From the NCBI RefSeq assembly GCF_025215155.1, contig NZ_JALHAM010000122.1: a DNA stretch of 64,000 nt; one strand, 5' to 3'. The position numbers and the translations under genes were made by a program. Below, one piece after another: positions 57,425-64,000 of the stretch (the stretch's first letter is position 1; each line of letters opens with the position of its first letter). Source of the stretch: Dryocola clanedunensis (GTDB lineage: Bacteria; Pseudomonadota; Gammaproteobacteria; Enterobacterales; Enterobacteriaceae). Below the pieces are notes generated by a model. The model did no database searches, had not been told where the DNA came from, and worked only from the letters and a program-made list of their open reading frames with translations.

Positions 57425-59359
57425 TCAGAGGGCAGGACGAGCGATGACGCTGCGGGTTTCCATACGCACTTCAGCGATGGTGACATCGATAACGTCAGTC
57501 ACTTTGTAAGCCACTTCGCCTTTGATCTGCACGGTGCCCAGCTCCTGGCTGCAAACCATTTCATCACGCACGGCGTGGATAAACGGAGCAGGGATGAAGG
57601 CCACCGCGCCATTCTCCACCAGACGAACGCGCATCCCGCCACGGCTGACATCAATGATTTCAGCGGCGAAGCGGGTATCCGTTCCTGCCTTATCATTCAG
57701 GAAGCGGGCATACAGCCAGTCGCCAACGTCGCGTTCAGCCATACGGTTCAGGCGGCGGCGCTCAGCCATCTGCACGGTGACCTCAGCGGCCGGGCGGTCA
57801 ATGCTTTCGCCTTTGATGATCGCTTTCAGCAGACGGTGGTTAACCATGTCGCCATATTTACGAATCGGCGAGGTCCAGGTGGCGTAGGCTTCCAGACCAA
57901 GGCCAAAGTGCGGGCCTGGTTCAGTGCTGATTTCCGCATAGGACTGATAGCGGCGGATGCGGCTGTCCAGGAAGCCTGTCGGCTGTGCATCCAGTTCACG
58001 ACGTAATTTGCAGAAACCTTCAAGCGTCAGGACTTCTTGCGCGTCAACGGTCAGGCCGTGGCCTGCCAGCATGGTGGCCAGCTGTTCGGTATTGGCAGGG
58101 TCGAAGCCGGTGTGCACGTTGTAGATCCCGAAGCCGAGCTTTTCACGCAGCACGATGGCAGCACAGACGTTTGCGGCAATCATTGCTTCTTCAACGATGC
58201 GGTTGGCGATACGGCGCGGCTCAGCGACGATATCCAGCACTTCGCCTTTTTCACCCAGCACGAAGCGGTAATCCGGACGATCTTTAAACACCAGCGCGTG
58301 GTTGTGGCGCCATTCGCCACGGCTCAGACAGACGCGTTGCAGCAGACGAATTTGTTGGGCAATCTCGTCGTTTTGCGGCTGCCATTCACCTTTGTCTTCC
58401 AGCCAGTCGGACACTTCGTCATAAACCAGCTTGGCTTTGGACTCGATGGTGGCGGCAAAGAAGTGAATGTCACTGGCAATAGCGCCGTCCTTTTCAATCA
58501 CCATACGGCAGGCGACGACGGGACGATTGACGTTGGCGCGCAGGGAGCAAAGGTCATCAGACAGCTCGCGCGGCAGCATCGGAATATTGAAACCAGGCAG
58601 ATAGTTGGTGAACGCACGCACTTTGGCGATATTGTCCAGTTTGCTGCCTTCGGCAATCCACGCCGTCGGATCGGCTATAGCAACCGTCAGCTGAAGCCTG
58701 CCGTCCGGCAGCGCTTCGACGTGCAGCGCATCATCCATATCTTCGGTGCTGGCGCTATCGATGGTCACGAAGTTCAGGGCGGTTAAATCTTCACGCACCA
58801 GGCCATCGTCGAGCATCTCGTTTGCCACGCCGTCTGGCGCTTCACGTTCAAGATTATGACGCGAGAGGGTCACCCACCACGGCGCGAGATGATCGTCGCC
58901 AAAGGTGATGAACTGGGTCAGTTCAGCGTAGAAACCACGGTAGCCTTTCAGCGGGTGACGTTTCATTTCCGCCACGGCCCAGTCGCCGTTCTGGAAGTCG
59001 TGCGTCACGTTACGATCGGCGCGACACTGAATGGCGTCTTTCAAAAGAGGGTGATCCGGTACGACAGAAAGACGGTCATCTTTCTTCTGTACGCGGCCAA
59101 CGAAGCGGGTCAGAAACGGCTCGATAAGCTCTTCTGGCTCTGCGGTCTCCCGATCTTTTTCCGTATGGATAACGGCGCTGATTCGGTCACCGTGCATCAC
59201 TTTTTTCATTTGCGGAGGGGGGATAAAGTAGCTTTTCTGGCCGTCAACTTCGAGGAAGCCAAAGCCTTTTTCAGTACCTTTTACCACACCTTCAACGCGT
59301 GGAGTCTGGGAATGCAACTGCTGTTTTAGCTGCGCGAGCAGCGGGTTATCCTGAAACAT
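57425..59359 (-). CDS. rnb: Exoribonuclease II
   Basis: A 644-residue 3'-5' exoribonuclease, same length as E. coli RNase II. N-terminal cold-shock-type RNA-binding domain (EKGFGFLEVDGQKSYFIPPP), catalytic RNB domain with the acidic cluster DSASTEDMDDALH, and C-terminal S1 domain. It degrades single-stranded RNA. Downstream of yciW on the same strand, as in E. coli. Confidence 0.95.
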   Translation of the reverse strand: MFQDNPLLAQLKQQLHSQTPRVEGVVKGTEKGFGFLEVDGQKSYFIPPPQMKKVMHGDRISAVIHTEKDRETAEPEELIEPFLTRFVGRVQKKDDRLSVVPDHPLLKDAIQCRADRNVTHDFQNGDWAVAEMKRHPLKGYRGFYAELTQFITFGDDHLAPWWVTLSRHNLEREAPDGVANEMLDDGLVREDLTALNFVTIDSASTEDMDDALHVEALPDGRLQLTVAIADPTAWIAEGSKLDNIAKVRAFTNYLPGFNIPMLPRELSDDLCSLRANVNRPVVACRMVIEKDGAIASDIHFFAATIESKAKLVYDEVSDWLEDKGEWQPQNDEIAQQIRLLQRVCLSRGEWRHNHALVFKDRPDYRFVLGEKGEVLDIVAEPRRIANRIVEEAMIAANVCAAIVLREKLGFGIYNVHTGFDPANTEQLATMLAGHGLTVDAQEVLTLEGFCKLRRELDAQPTGFLDSRIRRYQSYAEISTEPGPHFGLGLEAYATWTSPIRKYGDMVNHRLLKAIIKGESIDRPAAEVTVQMAERRRLNRMAERDVGDWLYARFLNDKAGTDTRFAAEIIDVSRGGMRVRLVENGAVAFIPAPFIHAVRDEMVCSQELGTVQIKGEVAYKVTDVIDVTIAEVRMETRSVIARPAL

Positions 59360-59442
59360 ATTATTTAGTTTTCGTGGCCAAAAGAGCGGCTGACAGTTTT
59401 ACGCGAATCCACCCCCTGCGGCAAGCGATGTTTACCGTAAAA

Positions 59443-60618
59443 TCACCCCAGATTTGTAGGCTGGACAAGGTTGCCAAGACCAAGTTTTAAACGATTAATC
59501 CAGCCAAACAGGCCAGTACTGACAAGCAGCCTCAGCACCTGAGAGGCAGTAAAACCCTGCTCAAGTAAAGGTTGAATATGGGCGGCGCTGAATCTGTCCG
59601 GCGCGCGGGTCAACTGCTGCACGGCCTGGATAATGGCCCTTTCTCGTGGATGGTTGTGGCTCCAGGCCTGGAGCGCACGCTCCCCGTTACGCATCGCCTC
59701 TGGCAGACCGTTATCATTTCCCCAAAGTTGCGAGGCCTGTGAGAAGCAGGAAGAGCTGCCGTTAATCCTCGCGGTTAACAGCATAATCAGATTCTGTTCG
59801 TCGTTCTGCAGCGGAGCTGGCTGCCATAACAAGCGAATCAGTTGGCTCAGCGCGTTCAGCGCCGGTGCATCATGGGCCAACACCCAGTGCATGCCGTACA
59901 AAGGACTAAGCGGCTGGCTAAAGCTGACTGCCTCAAGCTGCTCCGCCTGAGCGTAGCGCAGCTCCACGACAGGGAGATCGGCAGCCCATACTGCTTCGTG
60001 GACGTTAAATAGCTCTGCGGCCGCGTCCTGAAGCGTATCAAGGCCTGGCAACCAGCGCACCGGTAAGCCTTGTAGTGCCTGCCATGCGGCGATTGCCCGC
60101 GCCTGGAAGCCAATAAAACCGATCAGCTGATTAAACGTCACAATGTCATCGACAGAGAGGCCAACTTCATCGAGCTGCGTACGGGAGGTGCTGTCGATAA
60201 GCGTCGGCTGGCTGGCGAGCTGGCGGGCGTACTGGGTGATTTGCGTCAGGCGCTGATTGCTTTCCCGTGAGGAGTCAGGCCCAGGCTGGGGGGCCAGACG
60301 CGCCGCATAGTGGTTACATAATCGCTGCACCCCATACACCTGAGCGACGGTCAGTGCGGTACTCAACCTGTCGTAGCTGCTCAGGGTATGCAGTCGCGTC
60401 ACGGGGACGCTATCGGGAAGCAGCGTCTGGCTTGCGGCACGCGCCGCGGCGATCCACGACTGTTCATCGTTAAGGAGATCGGGACTGATGGTGAGGTCGA
60501 GCAAAAAACGATCGGCGTGAGCGGCTTCGGGAACTAGCGGTTGCGCTTGCGCCGGGCAGAGACTGGACTGGGTTTCGTGATACCAGTGGTTTTTGCCCGC
60601 TATCTGGCGTTGTTCCAT
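59443..60618 (-). CDS. yciW: YciW, AhpD/CMD-like protein
   Basis: A 391-residue protein similar to E. coli YciW. Two related helical halves (about 30-180 and 220-385) each resemble the carboxymuconolactone decarboxylase/alkylhydroperoxidase fold; no CxxC pair is seen, so peroxidase activity is doubtful. In E. coli the gene responds to CysB and has been linked to cysteine use. It lies between fabI and rnb. Confidence 0.85.
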   Translation of the reverse strand: MEQRQIAGKNHWYHETQSSLCPAQAQPLVPEAAHADRFLLDLTISPDLLNDEQSWIAAARAASQTLLPDSVPVTRLHTLSSYDRLSTALTVAQVYGVQRLCNHYAARLAPQPGPDSSRESNQRLTQITQYARQLASQPTLIDSTSRTQLDEVGLSVDDIVTFNQLIGFIGFQARAIAAWQALQGLPVRWLPGLDTLQDAAAELFNVHEAVWAADLPVVELRYAQAEQLEAVSFSQPLSPLYGMHWVLAHDAPALNALSQLIRLLWQPAPLQNDEQNLIMLLTARINGSSSCFSQASQLWGNDNGLPEAMRNGERALQAWSHNHPRERAIIQAVQQLTRAPDRFSAAHIQPLLEQGFTASQVLRLLVSTGLFGWINRLKLGLGNLVQPTNLG

Positions 60619-60784
60619 GGTCGTTCCTTGGTCAAAGAGTTAACAGGCGGCCGTAAGGTATCCGGGGCCTGGTTCGCTGCTTTATCCTGGCGCAAGCGCG
60701 GAAGGTGACAAAAGAATGATCGGTGATAACAAATATCAGTTTGCTATATGAAGCGGTGCAGGGAAGGGGGAATGCAGAAATTGA

Positions 60785-60806
60785 GGGGCGGACGAGCGTC
60801 CACCCC
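60785..60806 (-). terminator. Hairpin after fabI
   Basis: GGGG-c-GGACG-AG-CGTCC-a-CCCC hairpin 12 bases past the fabI stop. The following minus-strand sequence is only moderately U-rich, so termination is likely but not certain. Confidence 0.5.
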
Positions 60807-60817
60807 AAGGGCAAAAC

Positions 60818-61606
60818 TTATTTCAGTTCAAGCTCGTTCATTGCAGCGATGCTGAAGCCGCCGTCAACGTGGACCACTTCACCGGAGATACCGGCAGAAA
60901 GGTCAGAGCACAGGAAGGCCGCGGAGTTACCCACGTCTTCGATGGTCACGGTACGACGAATCGGGGTAACCGCTTCGCAGTGGGCCAGCATTTTACGGAA
61001 ATCTTTGATGCCGCTTGCCGCCAGGGTACGGATTGGACCCGCAGAAATGGCGTTAACACGCACGCCTTCTGGACCCATCGCGTTCGCCATGTAGCGTACG
61101 TTAGCTTCCAGAGAAGCTTTAGCCAGGCCCATCACGTTGTAGTTAGGGATAGCACGCTCTGCGCCCAGGTAGGACAGCGTCAGCAGCGCAGAACCTGGGT
61201 TCAGCATTTCACGGCACACTTTTGCCATAGCGACGAAGCTATAGGCGCTGATGTCGTGGGCGATTTTGAAGCCATCACGGGTAACGGCGTTGACGTAGTC
61301 ACCGTCCAGCTGGTCCGCAGGGGCGAAACCGATTGAGTGCACGAAACCGTCAAACTTAGGCCAGCTTTTCGCCAGTTCGGTAAACAGCGCATCAATGCTT
61401 TCATCTTCTGCCACGTCACACGGCAGCACGATGTTTGAGCCCAGCTCAGCAGCGAAACCTTCGACACGGCCTTTCAGTTTGTCGTTTTGATAGGTGAAAG
61501 CCAGTTCAGCGCCTTCGCGGTGCATCGCCTGAGCGATACCGTAAGCGATGGAAAGTTTGCTGGCGAGGCCAGTGATCAGAATGCGTTTACCGGTAAGAAA
61601 ACCCAT
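60818..61606 (-). CDS. fabI: Enoyl-ACP reductase FabI
   Basis: A 262-residue NADH-dependent enoyl-ACP reductase, same length as E. coli FabI, last step of each fatty-acid elongation cycle and triclosan target. Active-site Tyr-(x)6-Lys is in PNYNVMGLAKASLE; the second Tyr is in LSYLGAER. ATAAGGATTCAAAGCT precedes the ATG. Its acyl-ACP products are the pool from which the neighbouring RpfF draws, though the adjacency is also ancestral. Confidence 0.97.
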   Translation of the reverse strand: MGFLTGKRILITGLASKLSIAYGIAQAMHREGAELAFTYQNDKLKGRVEGFAAELGSNIVLPCDVAEDESIDALFTELAKSWPKFDGFVHSIGFAPADQLDGDYVNAVTRDGFKIAHDISAYSFVAMAKVCREMLNPGSALLTLSYLGAERAIPNYNVMGLAKASLEANVRYMANAMGPEGVRVNAISAGPIRTLAASGIKDFRKMLAHCEAVTPIRRTVTIEDVGNSAAFLCSDLSAGISGEVVHVDGGFSIAAMNELELK

Positions 61607-61852
61607 AGCTTTGAATCCTTATAGTTTCTGCTAATTTTATGACTTTGAAATCATGATGTTACAGATGAGAAGTCACAATTATTCAACACGAAATTGAAAT
61701 TATATCCCACTGACGCGTGGTTGTGTCACGTTATTTTTCCACAGTGCGGCGAGTGGTCAACGCCTCACCAGAGGTCTGAACAGCTATCCGACGATTTCGG
61801 GACTACGCTTTAGGAAATATTGACGTCAAAACATCCCGGCTTGTGGAGAGTC

Positions 61853-62263
61853 ATGATGAAGATAACAGTTAAAACCGTGGTGAAAGCGCCCGTTGAAAAA
61901 GTCTGGCAGGCCTACATTGACCCCGAGGCTATTAAACAATGGAATACCGCGTCCCCTGACTGGCATACGCCGACAGCCTCCGTGGATTTCAGGGAAGGGG
62001 GGGCATTCTCGTTTCGCATGGAGGCGAAAGACGGCAGTATGGGATTTGATTTTGCGGGCGAGTATACCCGTATCGTCCCGCTCGAGTTAATTGAATACCA
62101 GTTTGGCGATCGTCAGGCGAAGGTGGAGTTTACCCCCGGAGACGAGGGCGTAACCGTTCATCTGGAGTTTGACCCGGATAAACAGTATCCGGAAGAGCAT
62201 CAGAAAAACGGCTGGCAGGCGATTCTTGAGAACTTTGCGCGTTATGTCGAAAACGAAGCGTGA
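61853..62263 (+). CDS. AHSA1/SRPBCC-domain protein
   Basis: A 136-residue START-like protein of the Hsp90-activator (AHSA1) subfamily: VVKAPVEKVWQAYIDPEAIKQW, then VDFREGGAFSFRMEAKDGS, and a C-terminal WQAILENFARYVENEA helix. Tandem ATGs at 61853 and 61856 follow TGGAGAG. The fold binds hydrophobic ligands; role unknown. In E. coli sapF occupies this place. Confidence 0.85.
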   Translation: MMKITVKTVVKAPVEKVWQAYIDPEAIKQWNTASPDWHTPTASVDFREGGAFSFRMEAKDGSMGFDFAGEYTRIVPLELIEYQFGDRQAKVEFTPGDEGVTVHLEFDPDKQYPEEHQKNGWQAILENFARYVENEA

Positions 62264-62266
62264 ATT

Positions 62267-62298
62267 GCCGGAGGACGCTGGCGCTTGTCCGGCCTACG
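62267..62298. repeat. REP element
   Basis: GCCGGAGGACGCTGGCGCTT followed by GTCCGGCCTAC, the classic enterobacterial REP wording, right after the AHSA1-like gene. Confidence 0.75.
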
Positions 62299-62530
62299 GA
62301 ACCGTGTTGTAGGGGCGCCTGGGAAACGAAAAATATCCCACGTTGAGTCTGTTATTTAGGCAGTCAGAATTTGGCCGGCTGCTTTGAGCTGTGAGTTCAA
62401 CTGATGGACAGGAGGATGCTGATAATATTTCCACCAGTGGATTACTGTTTCCAACAGAGGGTACGAATGGAATACCAAACGTCATTGCAGAAAATATTGT
62501 CAGATGACCCTGTAAGAATGAAGATCCTAT

Positions 62531-62587
62531 AGGGGTCCGCTTGGAAAACGGAATCTATGGTCACTCCCGTTTTCCAAGCGGACCCCT
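62531..62587. repeat. 21-bp perfect inverted repeat
   Basis: Arms 62531-62551 and 62567-62587 are exact complements over 21 bases (AGGGGTCCGCTTGG... / ...CCAAGCGGACCCCT) around a 15-base loop. It is GC-rich inside an AT-rich region. It could be a strong terminator, a leader structure of the adhesin mRNA, or the remnant of a mobile element. Confidence 0.8.
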
Positions 62588-62820
62588 TTCTATTTGCTTT
62601 CCGCAAAAGGCTTCAAATCATGATCGCTTCTGAGCGCTTACAAATCAGGTTTAACTGTTGCTGTCTGCGAAAGATTCGATCCCTCTCACTACGATACTAT
62701 TTCCTTTGCAAAAGAACTCTTCTACGAAATTTGTACTACTTTTACAAAATGTAATTTTTAGCGTCTGTTAATTTATCTAACTAAAAAATGATGCATTTTT
62801 AGAACTTGTCGGGAACAAAT

Positions 62821-64000
62821 ATGAACAAAATATACCGGTTAGTTTGGAGCCCCGTTGCAGATAGTTATGTTCCTGTTGCGGAGGTTGGTAGCAGCGTAAA
62901 GAGTGGTTCAAAGAACCGTCGTCGGACTCAGCTTATTATGGCGGCTATGCTGGCTGGTATGACCCCTGTTAGTGTGCAGGCAGTGGATGTGCAGTGGGCC
63001 CAGGACTATCCTGAATATGCTTTCCCGACGACACCTGGCTTCAACTTTGACCAGGTTATCAGTGTGGGGAATGCATATACCATTGATGTGAATACGGGCG
63101 ATACCAATTACCCCGCAGGGACCGAGCTTAATATCCTCGGTCCCATCCCTGGGTTCCCTGATTTCGAAAACAGTAACGGTGTAAGCGGAACGACCGTTAC
63201 CGTTGCTGATGCACTGGCAGACTCTGGTACTTCAGAAGCTGGACGTATAACGGCAATTACCGCAACAGACTCCCAGGGGACCACCGTTCCCATCACTTCA
63301 GATAATGTCTCGCAATATAATTATTCGACGAGTCCAGCGAATCCGCAGCAAAATCAGGAACTGAATGTCGAAGTGCCCGGGCTTGATGGCAGCTATCAGG
63401 TCATCAGTGTTTACGACTCGCAGTCGTTTATCCCCGGAGAAGATGCTGCTGTCGCTGGCCTGCAACTGCCGGTATATGATCCCCAGTCAGTACGCATCCT
63501 GAATAATTTTGGTATCGCATATGTTAGCGAGGGGGGCGGTACAGCGAATATAAATGTTGGTGAGGATACAACTGGTACAACCCCTATTTCCGCCCCCACT
63601 AATACCATTGATTTGCTGGCAAAAAACTCAACGCTGGCCTTTGTTGCAGCCGATTCCGGAAACGCTGCCTCGGCTAACTGGCTTTCCGATAACTATATCC
63701 ATTTTCGTCCGGCAGCTGTCATTTCACCTCAGTCACAGTCCGTCACCGCACAGACCACACAATACAACTACAGTCTGACGTTGCCACGCTATGAGATGGG
63801 GCCATTGGGCAGAGTGACACTGCGAGGAAATGAAGTTTTTGAGATCCATTCAGCCGAAGATATCGCCAGGGTTAATGATTTTCTGGTTGGTCAGGGCGAG
63901 TTCGCTGACGAACCACAGGTCCAGTACTGGCTAACCGCGGGGGCAGAAGTTCAGGGCGAAGTGATTGACTCCGCCGTTGAGGCTCAAACTGTCTATAACG
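62821..64000 (+). CDS. Type V secreted adhesin, 5' part (runs off the window)
   Basis: An open frame of 393 codons without a stop to the window end. It begins MNKIYRLVWSPVADSYVPVA, an extended signal peptide region (ESPR) typical of autotransporters and two-partner exoproteins, then the basic stretch KSGSKNRRRTQL and a hydrophobic core ending TPVSVQA. The mature part is Thr/Asn/Ser/Val-rich and beta-prone, with no Cys. Ribosome site is poor (gggaacaaat). The C-terminal part needed to tell a barrel autotransporter from another type lies outside. Confidence 0.8.
   Translation, partial: MNKIYRLVWSPVADSYVPVAEVGSSVKSGSKNRRRTQLIMAAMLAGMTPVSVQAVDVQWAQDYPEYAFPTTPGFNFDQVISVGNAYTIDVNTGDTNYPAGTELNILGPIPGFPDFENSNGVSGTTVTVADALADSGTSEAGRITAITATDSQGTTVPITSDNVSQYNYSTSPANPQQNQELNVEVPGLDGSYQVISVYDSQSFIPGEDAAVAGLQLPVYDPQSVRILNNFGIAYVSEGGGTANINVGEDTTGTTPISAPTNTIDLLAKNSTLAFVAADSGNAASANWLSDNYIHFRPAAVISPQSQSVTAQTTQYNYSLTLPRYEMGPLGRVTLRGNEVFEIHSAEDIARVNDFLVGQGEFADEPQVQYWLTAGAEVQGEVIDSAVEAQTVYN

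Larger units (their letters stand above)
62264..62820. other. 557-base non-coding region before the adhesin
   Basis: Contains a REP element (62267-62298), a 21-bp perfect inverted repeat (62531-62587) and then AT-rich sequence leading to the adhesin start. I see no convincing gene; a short frame at 62557-62754 begins inside the repeat and lacks a ribosome site. Confidence 0.6.

Noticed and set aside
62557..62754. 65-codon frame before the adhesin
   Set aside because: It starts within the loop and arm of the 21-bp inverted repeat, with no ribosome site and no protein-like pattern.

Overview
The window looks like chromosome from an enterobacterium of the Enterobacter/Lelliottia/Cronobacter neighbourhood. 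Many genes are near-identical in length and wording to E. coli genes (mdtJI, ydgD, asr, ynfM, ynfL, mlc, bioD2, clcB, ydcJ, opgD, rimL, ydcK, tehB, sutR, rlhA, pdeR, rnb, yciW, fabI). These are interleaved with genes E. coli K-12 lacks at these places, notably an RpfF/RpfR diffusible-signal pair. Genus assignment is inference. I saw no tRNA, rRNA, CRISPR array, insertion sequence or phage gene.

Layout. 0-2 kb: arylamine N-acetyltransferase, a tautomerase and a RHH/PIN toxin-antitoxin pair. 2-13.4 kb: E. coli-like core block (tqsA, mdtU-mdtJ-mdtI, ydgD-ydgU-asr, an M32 carboxypeptidase, ynfM/ynfL, mlc, bioD2, clcB), with a 27-bp duplication around a REP element between asr and ydgU. 13.4-23.4 kb: an accessory, apparently catabolic gene set of two divergent arms. 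One arm has an MFS transporter, SDR dehydrogenase, alpha/beta hydrolase, HpcH/HpaI aldolase and bicupin; the other has a LacI regulator, two proteins each made of two SnoaL/NTF2-like domains, and a histidinol-dehydrogenase-family enzyme. Two similar palindromes between the arms look like operators. I do not recognise the pathway; it is the best candidate for an undescribed system here.

23.4-26 kb: pcaQ with pcaHG (protocatechuate 3,4-dioxygenase) but no other pca genes. 26-34.6 kb: ydcJ, a type-B carboxylesterase with an unrecognised partner, a LysR/aminotransferase/solute-binding-protein module, and opgD. 34.7-39 kb: hicAB with twin operators, hpxO, rimL, ydcK, and tehB (no tehA) behind an NsrR-like site. 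39-46.6 kb: a PepT-like tripeptidase, a DppA-like binding protein, and a beta-glucoside PTS/6-phospho-glycosidase operon controlled by an unusual RpiR protein with repeated HTH units and three matching operators. 47-53.6 kb: lipoprotein, EamA exporter, AraC regulator, ydcO/sutR, rlhA. 53.8-57 kb: rpfF and pdeR/rpfR convergent, with a frame-broken small membrane-protein gene between them. 57.4-61.6 kb: rnb, yciW, fabI. 61.8-64 kb: an AHSA1-like protein, a 557-bp gap with a long perfect inverted repeat, and the start of a type V secreted adhesin cut by the window edge.

How the genes work together. Envelope and acid-stress genes, peptide and glycoside uptake, and several small catabolic cassettes surround a signalling pair: RpfF makes a fatty-acid signal and RpfR senses it to change cyclic-di-GMP. 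Many cassettes carry recognisable local operators, described in the individual entries. Functional statements rest on motifs and remembered family sequences; no database search was run.
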